Shown: one piece after another, positions 1-9,419 of the stretch
Layout: each line of letters begins with the position of its first letter
How positions within the stretch are numbered: position 1 is the stretch's first letter
Assembly (NCBI RefSeq): GCF_000336935.1
Contig: NZ_AOME01000076.1
Location: 103,406 to 167,405 of the forward strand
Origin: Halococcus salifodinae DSM 8989
GTDB lineage: Archaea > Halobacteriota > Halobacteria > Halobacteriales > Halococcaceae
Direction of reading: 5' to 3'
Length of the DNA stretch: 64,000 nt
Made by a program: the position numbers and the translations under genes
The notes under the pieces: model-generated
What the model saw: only the letters and a program-made list of their open reading frames with translations
Databases searched by the model: none
Told to the model about the DNA's origin: nothing

Positions 1-2
1 GG

Positions 3-1856
3 GGCGAGGCGCTCGCGGCCATCGGCGCGGTCTCGCGGCTCACGATCCGGACCAAGGCTCGGGGAACGAGCCGCGGCACCGAACTCCGGATGGCTGGCGG
101 CGAGATCGAAAGCGTCGAACCTGCGGGCTGTCCGGAGGGTACTACCGTCGAAGTCGAGGACCTGTTCTACAACGTCCCCGCGCGCCGGAAGTATCTCAAA
201 CAGGACGCCACCGAGTTCACCCACGTCAATCGGGTGACGACGGGCTACGCGCTCTCGAACCCTGACGTGGCGCTCGCACTCGAACACGACGGTCGCGAGG
301 TGTTCTCAACGACGGGGCAAGGAAGTCTGGAGGCCACGATCCTCTCGGTCTATGGCCGCGATGTCGCGGAGGCGATGATCCTGGTCGAAGCACACGCGGA
401 CAGCGAGTCCGACGGTGCGGACGGTGGGAACGACGAGGAACGCGACACCGACGGACCGCTCGACGAACTCTCCGGGGTCGTTAGCCACCCCGAGACGACC
501 CGCGCGAGCCCGGAGTACTGCTCGGTGTTCGTCAACGGCCGGTACGTGAGCGCGACCGCGGTTCGGGACGCGATCGTGGAAGCCTACGGCGGCCAGCTCG
601 CGCCCGATCGGTACCCGTTCACCGTACTCTTCCTCTCGCTGCCGGCGGACACGATCGACGTGAACGTCCACCCTCGAAAGCGCGAGATCCGCTTCGCCGA
701 CGAGGCCGACGTTCGTGAGCAGGTCCGGACGGCGGTCGAGGACGCGCTCATGCGTGAGGGCGTGGTCCGCTCCGGCGCGCCACGCGGTCGATCGGCACCC
801 GACCAGACTGAGATCGAACCCGAGAGCGGGGATGCAGGGCCGCCCGACGACGGTGGTGAGTCGGCGAGATCGGACCGATCGACCGACGCCGACGACTCGG
901 CGTCCCGATCGACGGAACCACCCGACGCGCGGGACACGACGAGGACGGATCTCGACGACTCCGGGACCGAAACGACGGGGACCGAACCCGCCGACGCTGG
1001 GCCCGAACACCCCTCGACGAACGAATCGAACGTGCCGACAGGGCCGGAGCCGACGGAGGCCGAGACGACGGTATCCGACCAAACAGCGGGCGATGCGGCA
1101 CGCGAACCGATCGGCGAACCGCCCGCTGCCGGCGATAACGACGCTGGCGACGGGTCACGACGTCCAGCGGAACCTGGGAAGTTCACCGACGTGGCCGAAC
1201 AGACCACGCTCGCCGGCGATCGGGTGCCGGACGATCACGCGTTCGATCGGCTTCCGCGACTCCGGGTGCTCGGACAGCTCCACGACACCTACATCGCCTG
1301 CGAATCGCCCGATGGCCTCGTCCTGATCGACCAGCACGCTGCCGACGAGCGGATCAACTACGAGCGTCTCCGGGAGCGCGTCGCGGGCGAGACGGCGATT
1401 CAGGAACTCGCCGACCCCGTCGAAATCGAACTCACGGCGGCGGAGGTCGAGCTGTTCGAATCGTTCGCCGACGCGCTCGCCGAACTCGGGTTCGAGGCCT
1501 CACGGGCCGACGATCGGACGGTCGAGGTGCGGGCGGTGCCGGCGGTGCTCGACGGTGCGGCCGATCCCGATCGACTCCGGGACGTACTCTCGGGGTTTGT
1601 CGGCGACGAAGAGCCCGAGGCATCGATCGAGCGCGACGCCGACGCGCTGCTCGCCGATCTCGCGTGCTACCCCTCGATCACGGGCAACACCTCGCTCGCC
1701 GAGGGGGACGTGATCGACCTCCTCCGGACGCTCGACGACTGCGAGAACCCCTACGCCTGTCCGCACGGTCGGCCGGTCGTGATCGAGGTCGGGAACGACG
1801 AGCTCGACGACCGCTTCGAGCGCGACTACCCCGGTCACGCCGGCCGGCGGGAATAG
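3..1856 (+). CDS. mutL: DNA mismatch repair protein MutL, 3' part (5' end outside window)
   Basis: MutL couples MutS mismatch recognition to downstream repair through its GHKL ATPase and C-terminal endonuclease. The frame is open from base 3, and the first residues read GEALAAIGAVSRL, the family ATPase motif III, so the true start lies upstream. Conserved FVNGRYV and VNVHPRKREIRF follow. An acidic Asp/Glu/Thr/Pro-rich linker of about 135 residues (about bases 790-1200) separates the ATPase from the C-terminal domain. That domain keeps the nicking-endonuclease metal motif DQHA-x2-E-x4-E (from base 1329) and CPHGRP (1758-1775), so this is an endonuclease-type MutL. About 617 residues are visible. 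MutS is not in the window. Confidence 0.95.
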   Translation, partial: GEALAAIGAVSRLTIRTKARGTSRGTELRMAGGEIESVEPAGCPEGTTVEVEDLFYNVPARRKYLKQDATEFTHVNRVTTGYALSNPDVALALEHDGREVFSTTGQGSLEATILSVYGRDVAEAMILVEAHADSESDGADGGNDEERDTDGPLDELSGVVSHPETTRASPEYCSVFVNGRYVSATAVRDAIVEAYGGQLAPDRYPFTVLFLSLPADTIDVNVHPRKREIRFADEADVREQVRTAVEDALMREGVVRSGAPRGRSAPDQTEIEPESGDAGPPDDGGESARSDRSTDADDSASRSTEPPDARDTTRTDLDDSGTETTGTEPADAGPEHPSTNESNVPTGPEPTEAETTVSDQTAGDAAREPIGEPPAAGDNDAGDGSRRPAEPGKFTDVAEQTTLAGDRVPDDHAFDRLPRLRVLGQLHDTYIACESPDGLVLIDQHAADERINYERLRERVAGETAIQELADPVEIELTAAEVELFESFADALAELGFEASRADDRTVEVRAVPAVLDGAADPDRLRDVLSGFVGDEEPEASIERDADALLADLACYPSITGNTSLAEGDVIDLLRTLDDCENPYACPHGRPVVIEVGNDELDDRFERDYPGHAGRRE

Positions 1857-1914
1857 CGCCACTCGATACAAACGGATCACGGGCGTTAATATAGAACGTC
1901 GCGATTGCGAAACG

Positions 1915-2856
1915 ATGGCTGACCTCCTCACGTTCGGTGCGGCGATCCTCGAACTCACCACGCCCGGTCGCGAGCGCCTCGCAACCACCGATCGGCTGGA
2001 GGTCGCGGCGACGGGGTCGGCGGCGAACGCCGCGGTGACTGCCGCCCGGATCGGGAGCGACGCGACGTGGCTCTCGAAGCTGCCCGACACCCACCTCGGC
2101 CGGCGCGCTGCCGCCGGGATCGCCTCTCACGGCGTCGAAACCGAGATCCACTGGACCGACGAGGGCCGTCAAGAACTCGCCTTCGCCGAGCGGGCGGGAC
2201 CGCCGCGCGGGAACGCCCGCATCGTCGATCGGGCGTCGAGTGCGATCGCGTCGGCGACGCCCGACGACCTCTCGCTGTCGGCGGTCGGCGATCCGGGGAT
2301 GGTGTTCGTCGACGCCCTCCTCCCGACGCGCTCGACGACGCTCGCCGACACGACCGCGACCTTCCTCGCCGAGACCGGTGCTGCGGGAGCGGAAGCCGTG
2401 CTCGGACTCGGTCGCCAGGAGCCGTCGGCGACGGTCGAAGCGACCCAGAACCTCCTCCCGGCGGTCGACACCCTGATCACGGCGGAGGCGGGCGCGGCGG
2501 CGCTCGGCGATCGTGCGGACCCGACCGAAACCGCCCACGCGCTGGCGGCCGAGCACGATCTCGAAACGGTCGTGATCGCGCGCGACGAGCGCGGCGGCGT
2601 GGTCTGGCACGATCGGACCGTCCACGAGCGCGCGTCCCCCGCGACCGAAACGGTCGACGAGCGCGGCGCGTTCGACGCGTTCTGTGGGGGATTTCTGGCT
2701 CACCGGGCCGCGGGAGCCACGGCTGACACGGCGCTCGAAGCTGGGGTTGCGAGCGCGGCGCTCGCACGAACCGTTCCCGGGCCCGTCCCCGCGATCACCG
2801 CCGCGGAGGTCGAGCGGTGTACCGCGTCGATGGCCGAGCCCGGGATGAGCGAGTGA
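1915..2856 (+). CDS. PfkB-family carbohydrate kinase-like protein
   Basis: A 313-residue protein with the ribokinase/PfkB fold pattern: an N-terminal segment with GSAANAAVTAARIG (substrate-binding Gly/Asn region) and a C-terminal ERGAFDAFCGGFLA segment at the usual position of the second PfkB signature. The family normally has GAGD there; here it is GAFD (2665-2676), which retains the catalytic-base aspartate but changes the anion-hole glycine. The substrate cannot be told from sequence. It begins 58 bases after mutL on the same strand and may be co-transcribed. The ATG at 1915 precedes the typical beta-strand start (LLTFGAAILEL). Confidence 0.8.
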   Translation: MADLLTFGAAILELTTPGRERLATTDRLEVAATGSAANAAVTAARIGSDATWLSKLPDTHLGRRAAAGIASHGVETEIHWTDEGRQELAFAERAGPPRGNARIVDRASSAIASATPDDLSLSAVGDPGMVFVDALLPTRSTTLADTTATFLAETGAAGAEAVLGLGRQEPSATVEATQNLLPAVDTLITAEAGAAALGDRADPTETAHALAAEHDLETVVIARDERGGVVWHDRTVHERASPATETVDERGAFDAFCGGFLAHRAAGATADTALEAGVASAALARTVPGPVPAITAAEVERCTASMAEPGMSE

Positions 2857-2927
2857 TGCGCCGCCGAGCGTGTGCCGCCGCGGCCAGCACGGACAACGGC
2901 TAAGCCGATCGGGAGCGTGGAACTCCC

Positions 2928-4382
2928 ATGCACGTCGTGATCGTCGGCGCGTACGGCAGCGCGGGAGTCGCGGTCGCACAGGAACTCGTCGAGCGACGGG
3001 ACAGCCCCGAAGACGTCGAACTCACGCTCGTCGACGACGGCGAGCCGGGCGGCGGGCTCTGCATTCTCCGTGGCTGTATGCCCTCGAAAGAGGTGCTCTC
3101 GGCGGGCGCACACCGCTTTCAAGCTCGCCACGACCACCGACTCTCGGGATCGCTCCCCGACGTCGATCTCGAATCGGTGGTCGAAACCAAGAACGAGCAC
3201 ACGTCGAACTTCGCGGCCCACCGCCGGAGTTCGGTCCACGACCTCGCCGAGCGCGAGAACGTCGAATTCCTCCACGAGACCGCGCGGTTCGTCGACGACC
3301 ACACGGTCGCGGTCGGCGATCGGACGATCGAGGCCGACTATGCCGTGATCGCCACCGGTTCGACCGTGAACGTGCCCGACCTCCCCGGGATGGGGGAGGT
3401 CGAGTACATGACCAGCGCGGACGTGCTCGATAGTACCGAGTTCCCCGACAGCGGGGTCGTGATGGGCTTTGGCTACGTCGGGATCGAGATGGTTCCCTAC
3501 CTGAGCGAGGCGGCGGGGATGGACCTCACCGTGATCGAGCACGACGCGCGTCCGCTCGACGAGGCCGATCCCGCCTTCGGCGACGCGCTGCTCGATATCT
3601 ATCGCGAGGAGTTCGGGATCGAGGTGTTGACCCACACCTACGAGCAGTCGGTCGAGGCGACAGCTGACGGGGGCGTGCGCCTCCACGTCGAGCGCGACGG
3701 ACAGGATAAAACGGTCGACGCCGACCAGCTCTTCCTCTTCACCGGCCGCCGACCGACGCTCGACGGACTCGGGCTCGAAAACACGACACACTCGATCGGC
3801 ACCACCACGGTCGGCGACCGTGACGAGCCGGTGCCGCGACCCGAAGTGGGTTGGGTCGGGCCGACGATGCAGGCCGCCGACGATCCCCAAACCTTCGTGG
3901 TCGGCGACGTCAACGGCCGGGAACCGATCCTCCACGTCGCCAAGGAGCAGGGGTTCACTGCCGGGCGGAACGTCCTCGCCCACGCCGCTGGCGAGGAGCT
4001 CGAAGCGTACGAGAACGTCCACCACCACGTGATGTTCTCGGGGCTCGGCGTGTACCCGTTCACGCGGGTGGGCCACTCCCAGGCGACGGCCGAAGAGGCG
4101 GGTTTGGAGGTCGTGACCGCGACTCGCGAAGCCGCCGACGACGGCGTGTTCAAAACCAAGGATGTTCCCGAGGGCCTGGCGCGCCTCGTGGTCGACGAAG
4201 AGGACGGCACGGTGCTCGGCTACCAGGGCCTGCACTACCACGCCGACGTGATGGCGAAGACGATGCAGGTGATCGTCGAGGGCGGGATGGACGTTCGCGA
4301 GATCCCCGATCGGGCGTACCACCCGACGACGCCCGAGATTCTGGACGGGTTGTTCCGCGAAACGAGCGACCAGTTGGAGTGA
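2928..4382 (+). CDS. Class I pyridine nucleotide-disulfide oxidoreductase (dihydrolipoamide dehydrogenase-like)
   Basis: A 484-residue FAD/NAD(P)-dependent oxidoreductase. The N-terminus VVIVGAYGSAG is an FAD-binding dinucleotide motif. GGLCILRGCMPSK contains the two redox cysteines of the CxxxxC active-site disulfide, and VIATGSTVNVPDLPG is the typical ATG motif. A second Rossmann segment (VVMGFGYVGIEM) binds NAD(P)H. The C-terminus has HPTTPEILD, the His-Glu pair of the dimerised active site. No lipoyl-enzyme genes are adjacent, so the disulfide substrate is unknown; a mercuric reductase-like or bis-gamma-glutamylcystine reductase-like role is possible. A 70-base gap follows the PfkB gene on the same strand. 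Confidence 0.88.
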   Translation: MHVVIVGAYGSAGVAVAQELVERRDSPEDVELTLVDDGEPGGGLCILRGCMPSKEVLSAGAHRFQARHDHRLSGSLPDVDLESVVETKNEHTSNFAAHRRSSVHDLAERENVEFLHETARFVDDHTVAVGDRTIEADYAVIATGSTVNVPDLPGMGEVEYMTSADVLDSTEFPDSGVVMGFGYVGIEMVPYLSEAAGMDLTVIEHDARPLDEADPAFGDALLDIYREEFGIEVLTHTYEQSVEATADGGVRLHVERDGQDKTVDADQLFLFTGRRPTLDGLGLENTTHSIGTTTVGDRDEPVPRPEVGWVGPTMQAADDPQTFVVGDVNGREPILHVAKEQGFTAGRNVLAHAAGEELEAYENVHHHVMFSGLGVYPFTRVGHSQATAEEAGLEVVTATREAADDGVFKTKDVPEGLARLVVDEEDGTVLGYQGLHYHADVMAKTMQVIVEGGMDVREIPDRAYHPTTPEILDGLFRETSDQLE

Positions 4383-4492
4383 GGCTGTCACAACCGTTAT
4401 TGACGGACCTATCAGCAGCTACTGGTTTCGCGTCTTTGTAACAGCAGTCGGCGACGATTGCCGATTCGCCCGAACAGAATCCCGATTCAAAT

Positions 4493-4618
4493 GAGAACCG
4501 CAGGCCACTCCCTCCCCAACCGATTCCTTCACTTCGTTCGCACCGCTCACTCCGTTCAGTCATCCCTCGCGCGAGTCGTGCGCTCCGCACACTCCCGCGC
4601 GCCACCGCGTCCCGGTCG
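4493..4618 (+). repeat. Dispersed intergenic repeat, family B, copy 1
   Basis: Starts with gagaaccgcaggccac and contains tccccaaccgattccttc and cagtcatccctcgc, all of which recur in the reverse complement of 9441-9564. The first 40 or so bases are nearly identical; the middle diverges in a run of degenerate gcttcgctcg-like units. It reads toward the MFS gene start about 145 bases downstream. Confidence 0.75.
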
Positions 4619-4732
4619 GAACCTGATCCCGAGCAATCCAACTTCCAAGACTCGGACAGCGGGATGGATAGCAGGTCTGTGTGAACTGTAGTCGCGTGTA
4701 AAATATAGTCATACGAATCGCTACGCGGGAGT

Positions 4733-4740
4733 GATTTATT
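4733..4740 (+). promoter_or_regulatory. TATA-like promoter of the MFS transporter
   Basis: gatttatt centred about 27 bases before ATG 4764 fits a leaderless haloarchaeal promoter and favours 4764 over the in-frame ATG at 4731, which would place the box inside the gene. Confidence 0.5.
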
Positions 4741-4763
4741 CCGCCGGCCTCCGATTCCTGAGC

Positions 4764-6119
4764 ATGGCAAGCGAGCCCGCGAGCGTTCGCGACCGTGTTC
4801 GGGAGCTGTTCGCACTCGAACGCGACGTGCTCGTGCTCTCGGTCGCGATGTTCGCGTTCAGTCTCGGCTTCCAGATGACGAGCCGGTATCTCGGGGAGTA
4901 CATGGTCGCGCTCGGCGCGAGCGCGTTCATTGTGGGGCTGTACGGCACGTTCTCGAACGTCATCAGCGCGGTCTACCCCTACCCCGGTGGGGCGATCTCG
5001 GATCGGATCGGCTCGCGGTACGCGCTCACCGTCTTCGGCCTCCTCTCGGCGGTCGGCTTCGCGGTGTGGCTCGTCGCACCAGCCTTCGGCGCGCTCGCCA
5101 TCCCCCTGATCTTCGTCGGGCTCGTGTTCGCCCAGGCCTGGAAGTCCTTCGGGCTGGGCGCGACCTTCGCCATCGTCAAACAGAGCGTCTCGTCCGCGCG
5201 GCTCGCGGAGGGGTTCGCCAGCACCGAGACGTTCCGACGGACCGCGTTTCTGGTGGGGCCGCTGCTCGCGGCCGGCGTGTTTGCCACCCTTGCCACGACG
5301 GATACCGGATCAATGACCGATCCACAGGTGGTCGAAGCGTTCGTCGCCATCCTCGCGATCGCGTTTGTCTTCGCTGTTCTGGGGACGCTCGCCCAGCACG
5401 TGCTCTACGACTCGGCTGGCGATGATTTCGGCAAGAAGTTCGAAGGGATCTCGCAAGTCGCCGACGACCTCCGGAACCTCCCCCCGGAGCTCCGCCCGCT
5501 GCTGATCGGCGACACGCTGGTTCGCTTCGCCAACGGGATGGTGTACGTCTTCTTCGTGATCGTCGTCACCCGGTTTCTGGGCGTCGGCCTCTCGGTCACT
5601 CTTCCCGTTGTGGGGACCGTCGATCTCTCGCCCCAGGCGTACTTCGGCGTTCTCCTCGGGATCGAGATGGCGGTCGCGCTCCTGACGATGATCCCCGTCG
5701 CGAAGCTCACCCGACGGGTGGGGCTCAAACCCGTGGTCGCGGTCGGGTTCGCGGTGTACGCGGTCTTCCCCGCGCTGCTCATCGCCGCGCCGCCGGACGC
5801 GGGGGTGCTCGCGGCGCTCTTTGCGTTCTCGGGGCTGCGCTTTGCGGGACTGCCCGCGCACAAGGCGCTCATCGTCGGCCCCGCGGAACGCGGTGCAGGC
5901 GGACGCGTCACCGGCTCGTACTACCTTGTCCGTAACGTCGTCGTGATTCCGAGCGCGGCGCTCGGCGGCGTACTCTACGGCGGGTTGGCGGTGCCAGGCG
6001 TCGGGCAGGTGCTCGCTGGGAGCCCACCGCTCGCGTTCGGCACAGCGACCGTCGTCGGCCTCCTCGGCACGGGCTACTTCCTCGTCTTCGGCGAGGAGTT
6101 CGCGGTCGCCGGTAGCTGA
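4764..6119 (+). CDS. MFS transporter
   Basis: A 451-residue integral membrane protein of the major facilitator superfamily with about 12 hydrophobic segments. A cytoplasmic loop between segments 2 and 3 reads GGAISDRIGSRYALT, the classic MFS motif A (GxxxDRxGRR). A longer charged loop (residues about 215-245) separates the two six-helix halves. Substrate unknown. Start chosen at MASEPASVRD because a TATA-like box lies 27 bases upstream; an ATG 33 bases earlier is in frame but adds a non-conserved-looking leader. Confidence 0.85.
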   Translation: MASEPASVRDRVRELFALERDVLVLSVAMFAFSLGFQMTSRYLGEYMVALGASAFIVGLYGTFSNVISAVYPYPGGAISDRIGSRYALTVFGLLSAVGFAVWLVAPAFGALAIPLIFVGLVFAQAWKSFGLGATFAIVKQSVSSARLAEGFASTETFRRTAFLVGPLLAAGVFATLATTDTGSMTDPQVVEAFVAILAIAFVFAVLGTLAQHVLYDSAGDDFGKKFEGISQVADDLRNLPPELRPLLIGDTLVRFANGMVYVFFVIVVTRFLGVGLSVTLPVVGTVDLSPQAYFGVLLGIEMAVALLTMIPVAKLTRRVGLKPVVAVGFAVYAVFPALLIAAPPDAGVLAALFAFSGLRFAGLPAHKALIVGPAERGAGGRVTGSYYLVRNVVVIPSAALGGVLYGGLAVPGVGQVLAGSPPLAFGTATVVGLLGTGYFLVFGEEFAVAGS

Positions 6120-6146
6120 TCACAGGAGAGGGGACCGAACGATCCG

Positions 6147-6908
6147 CTACTGCGCGGAGTACCCGCCGTCGACGACGAGTCCGTGGCCGGTCACGTAGGA
6201 GGACTCGTCGCTGGCGAGGAAGGCGATGCAGTCGGCGATCTCGTCGGGTTCGCCGAGCCGTCGCAGGGGGTACTGGGCCGTCAGCCGCTCGCGGGCGATC
6301 TCGGGGTCGCCCTGCGATTCGAAGAACTCCCGGCCGAGTGCGGTGTCGGTGAACCCCGGACAGACGGTGTTCGCGCGCACGCCGTGTGGCCCTGCCTCGG
6401 CGGCCACCGCCCGGGTAAAGTTGAGTACCGCGCCCTTCGTGAGCGAGTAGACCGACTGTTTCGGCAGACCGAGCACGCTCGCCAGCGATCCGACGTTCAC
6501 GATCGCGCCCGATCCCTGGGCCTTCATCGCCGGCAGGGCGGCGTGACAGCCGTTCCACACTCCCCGAAGGTTGATGTCGAGAACTCGATCGAACGTCTCG
6601 GTGTCGGTTTCCTCGACGACCGCCGGCGGTTGGCCGATGCCGGCGTTGTTGACGAGTGCGTCGAGACCGTCCTCGGCGGCGATGGATTCGACGAGGTCGG
6701 CGAACGCCGCCTCGTCGCGCACGTCGAGTTCGTGGAAGGTCGCGTCGCCCTCGGCCGCCGCGATCCGCTCGACGGTCTCCTCGCCACCCTCACGGTCGAC
6801 GTCAGTGACGATCACCCGAGCGCCCTCCTCGGCACAGCGCTCGGCGGTCGCACGCCCGATCCCCGCGCCTGCACCCGTCACGAACACCGTCTGATCCTCG
6901 AATCGCAT
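6147..6908 (-). CDS. SDR family oxidoreductase (NAD-type)
   Basis: A 253-residue classical short-chain dehydrogenase. TGAGAGIG (residues 11-18) is the cofactor motif, NNAG (87-90) the core motif, and Ser141, Tyr154 and Lys158 (YSLTK) the catalytic residues. An aspartate after strand 2 (VIVTDVD) suggests NAD(H) rather than NADP(H). The C-terminus YVTGHGLVVDGGYSAQ is typical of FabG-like members. Substrate unknown. The frame continues further upstream, but MRFEDQTVFV at 6908 is the family-like start. Its 3' end faces the MFS gene's 3' end, and it is divergent from the next SDR gene. Confidence 0.88.
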   Translation of the reverse strand: MRFEDQTVFVTGAGAGIGRATAERCAEEGARVIVTDVDREGGEETVERIAAAEGDATFHELDVRDEAAFADLVESIAAEDGLDALVNNAGIGQPPAVVEETDTETFDRVLDINLRGVWNGCHAALPAMKAQGSGAIVNVGSLASVLGLPKQSVYSLTKGAVLNFTRAVAAEAGPHGVRANTVCPGFTDTALGREFFESQGDPEIARERLTAQYPLRRLGEPDEIADCIAFLASDESSYVTGHGLVVDGGYSAQ

Positions 6909-7071
6909 GGTAGGTCGCCACGGCCTGGCAGCATAAACCCGATCGGTCGTGGACGAACGATCAAGATGGTTGGACGGGCCGTCGGTAGGCGGAGGATCGA
7001 CGGGGTGAACCCAATCGTGAGCGCGGATCGACCGCCGAAAGAACGAACCACGCTGCCGTCTATCGGACCGT

Positions 7072-7809
7072 ATGGCAGCCGACCAGCCACTCGCCGACGA
7101 CACGGCGATTGTCACCGGAGCCAGCTCGGGGATCGGAAGCGCGACCGCACACGCGCTCGCACGCGACGGGGCCGACCTCGCGCTCGCCGCACGACGAGAG
7201 GAGCGTCTCGAAGAACTCGCTGCGGAGCTCGAAGCCGATCACGGCGTCGCGACCCTCGTCGCACCGACCGACGTCACCGAGGAGGACGCGGTCGCGGACC
7301 TCGTCGATGGGACGGTCGATGCGTTCGGCGGCCTCGACGTGCTCGTCAACAACGCCGGTCTCGCGCGCGGGTCGGCCGTGGAGGACCTCTCGACCGAGGA
7401 GTACCGCACCATGATGGATGTCAACGTCGACGGCTGTTTCTTCGCGACGCGCGCGGCGCTCCCCCATCTCCGGGCGTCCGAGGGAAACCTGGTCTTCGTG
7501 GGGAGCTTCGCGGGGCAGTACCCCCGCCCGTTCAACCCGGTCTACGCCGCGACGAAGTGGTGGGTTCGCGGGTTCGCCCATAGCGTCGCTGGCGCAGTCG
7601 GTGAGGCGGGCGTCGGTGTCACCGTGATCAACCCCTCGGAGGTGCGGACGGAGTTCGGCGACGACGAGAGCTTCGCGGAACGGTTCGACGAGGGCGAGGT
7701 CACCGAACCCGACGAGATCGGCGACGCGATCGCGTTCGCCACGCGCCAGGACCGTTCGACCGTGAGCGAACTCGACCTCTTCCGGCGCGACAAGTTCAGC
7801 GACTTCTGA
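7072..7809 (+). CDS. SDR family oxidoreductase (NADP-type)
   Basis: A 245-residue short-chain dehydrogenase: TGASSGIG cofactor motif, NNAG, and YAATK active site (Tyr and Lys) with the SFAG serine region before it. AARREERLEEL after strand 2 carries arginines that usually select NADP(H). The C-terminus DLFRRDKFSDF lacks the VDGG ending of the previous SDR; it resembles the YdfG/serine-dehydrogenase-like branch. Its last 14 bases overlap the 3' end of the convergent gene on the other strand. Substrate unknown. Confidence 0.88.
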   Translation: MAADQPLADDTAIVTGASSGIGSATAHALARDGADLALAARREERLEELAAELEADHGVATLVAPTDVTEEDAVADLVDGTVDAFGGLDVLVNNAGLARGSAVEDLSTEEYRTMMDVNVDGCFFATRAALPHLRASEGNLVFVGSFAGQYPRPFNPVYAATKWWVRGFAHSVAGAVGEAGVGVTVINPSEVRTEFGDDESFAERFDEGEVTEPDEIGDAIAFATRQDRSTVSELDLFRRDKFSDF

Positions 7810-8227
7810 GTTCGACCGCGAGCGCGTCGGCGGGGTCGGCCGGTCCGCGGACGTATCTCGTGGGATCGCGCTCGACCGCGAAGGCGTGGATCGTGACCAC
7901 CAGACGCTCGGAATCGAGCGTCGCACGCAGGACGGGACCGACGCTCGTGATTGCGACGTACGGCGGCGCGGCGACCGGTTGGGCCGGGAGTTCCTCGTCG
8001 AGCGTGTCGACGGCCCCGGCGAGCGCCGCCGCCAGGCGGTTGAGTACACCTGCACGATCGAGCGCACGCTTGAACGGGTCGACCACCGCCGCCCGGTCGG
8101 ACGTGGTCGCACCATCCCACGAGTCGGCAACGGCGTCGGCACACGCGAGCACGGCGTCGAGCAGGTCGGCGTGAGTGGTAAGGAGATGCTCGCGAACGGT
8201 GGCCGGTGCGGACGTGGGTCGGTTCAC
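7796..8227 (-). CDS. Conserved haloarchaeal protein of unknown function
   Basis: A 143-residue acidic, mostly helical N-terminal region followed by a beta-rich half (PPYVAITSVGPVLRATLDSERLVVTIHAFAVER). No catalytic motif is recognised. It starts with GTG at 8227 and overlaps the stop of the upstream rhodanese/metallo-beta-lactamase gene in a GTGA arrangement, implying translational coupling and shared transcription. Function is not assigned. Confidence 0.7.
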   Translation of the reverse strand: MNRPTSAPATVREHLLTTHADLLDAVLACADAVADSWDGATTSDRAAVVDPFKRALDRAGVLNRLAAALAGAVDTLDEELPAQPVAAPPYVAITSVGPVLRATLDSERLVVTIHAFAVERDPTRYVRGPADPADALAVELRSR

Positions 8228-9396
8228 TCCGTGGGCGCAGCGGCACAGTTGTTCGGCCCGAGTTCGAGTTCGAACGCGGTCTCGTCGTCGGCGCTTTCCC
8301 GTCCGCGGTTGATCGCGACGATGCGCTCGTGGTTCGCTGGTCGTGGTCCCATCCCGTCGAGCACCCGCTCGACGAACCGCTCGCGATCGAGTGAGAACAC
8401 GGAGAGTCGATCGCGGAGGTCGCCGAGCCGTGTGGCGTACGCGCCGTCGGTCTCCGATCGTTCCGACGGGCCGTAGTGGCCTGGCGCGACGAACAGATCG
8501 TCGTCCAGCACGTCGAAGCGCTCGGTCAGGGTGCCGTGGAGCGTCCTGGCGAGGTCGCGCGCGCCGTCGGCTCCGGCTTCGAGGTCCGGCCGTGGAACGC
8601 CGTCGAGGAACAGCGAATCACCGGTCAGCAGGGTATTGCCGACCCGGAACGCGAACGCGCCCGAGGTGTGGCCCGGTGCGGCGATCGCTTCCATTACCGT
8701 GTCGCCGAGTTCGAGTGCTTCGCCGTCGGCGATCGTCGTGACGTCGTCGACGCCACGCGCGGCGGCAGGCTCGGAGAGGACCGGCTCCGCGCCGGTTTCG
8801 GCCGCGAGCCGTCGAACGCCGCTCACGTGGTCTGCGTGGAGGTGAGTGTCGATCGCATAGCGGAGGTCGACGCCACGATCCGCGGCGTCGGCAACGTACC
8901 GATCGGTGAACTCTCGGAGCGGGTCGATCACCGCCGCCTCGCCGCCGGCGTGGACGAGATACGCGAGACAGCCGCTCGACGGCCGGCGGTACTGGACGAT
9001 GGTTGTGGAACCGCCGGAGTCGATCTCGCTCGCGCGGTAGACCCGTGCCCAGCCCGTCATTCCCTCGGCCAGGTTGCGGGCCGTGACGCCCACCCCGGTG
9101 AGCAGGTCGGCGACGTGATCGCTCGCCTCGCCACGACCACAGACCACCGTGATCGGCTCGTCGAGGTCGAGATCGGCGGCGAGGTCGTCGATCTCGCCCG
9201 TGACCTCGGCCTGGAGGAATCGGGCGTGGGGGACGTGCTCGCGCTCGATCGACGATCCCTCGATGGCCCAGGACGCGATCTCGTCGCGGTCGCGGACGTC
9301 GAGTACGCTCATCCGATCGCCGGCGTCGATGGCGCGCGCGAGTTCGGCGGGGGTGATCGCGTCGTCCGCCGTCGATCCGGACGAAGATGCATTCAT
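8224..9396 (-). CDS. Rhodanese-MBL fold metallo-hydrolase (persulfide dioxygenase-like)
   Basis: A 390-residue two-domain protein. The N-terminal rhodanese domain (about 10-120) keeps the persulfide cysteine in VVCGRGEAS (Cys86). The C-terminal metallo-beta-lactamase domain has THLHADH (His185, His187, Asp189, His190), APGHTSG and TGDSLF, the iron-binding set of ETHE1-type persulfide dioxygenases. Known fusions of this kind act in sulfide/persulfide oxidation; the order here is rhodanese first. The exact reaction is inferred. Start at 9396 is supported by a TATA-like box 27 bases upstream; the longer in-frame start would include that box. It is coupled to the downstream gene ending at 7796. 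Confidence 0.85.
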   Translation of the reverse strand: MNASSSGSTADDAITPAELARAIDAGDRMSVLDVRDRDEIASWAIEGSSIEREHVPHARFLQAEVTGEIDDLAADLDLDEPITVVCGRGEASDHVADLLTGVGVTARNLAEGMTGWARVYRASEIDSGGSTTIVQYRRPSSGCLAYLVHAGGEAAVIDPLREFTDRYVADAADRGVDLRYAIDTHLHADHVSGVRRLAAETGAEPVLSEPAAARGVDDVTTIADGEALELGDTVMEAIAAPGHTSGAFAFRVGNTLLTGDSLFLDGVPRPDLEAGADGARDLARTLHGTLTERFDVLDDDLFVAPGHYGPSERSETDGAYATRLGDLRDRLSVFSLDRERFVERVLDGMGPRPANHERIVAINRGRESADDETAFELELGPNNCAAAPTE

Positions 9397-9419
9397 GTGC
9401 GCGGTAGGTGTCCACGGCC

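Larger units (their letters stand above)
4383..4763. other. Non-coding interval with a dispersed repeat and a promoter
   Basis: A 380-base gap between the disulfide oxidoreductase and the MFS transporter. It has no credible coding frame. Its centre (4493-4618) is a copy of a dispersed repeat that also occurs inverted at 9441-9564. The last 30 bases hold the TATA-like promoter of the transporter. Confidence 0.7.
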
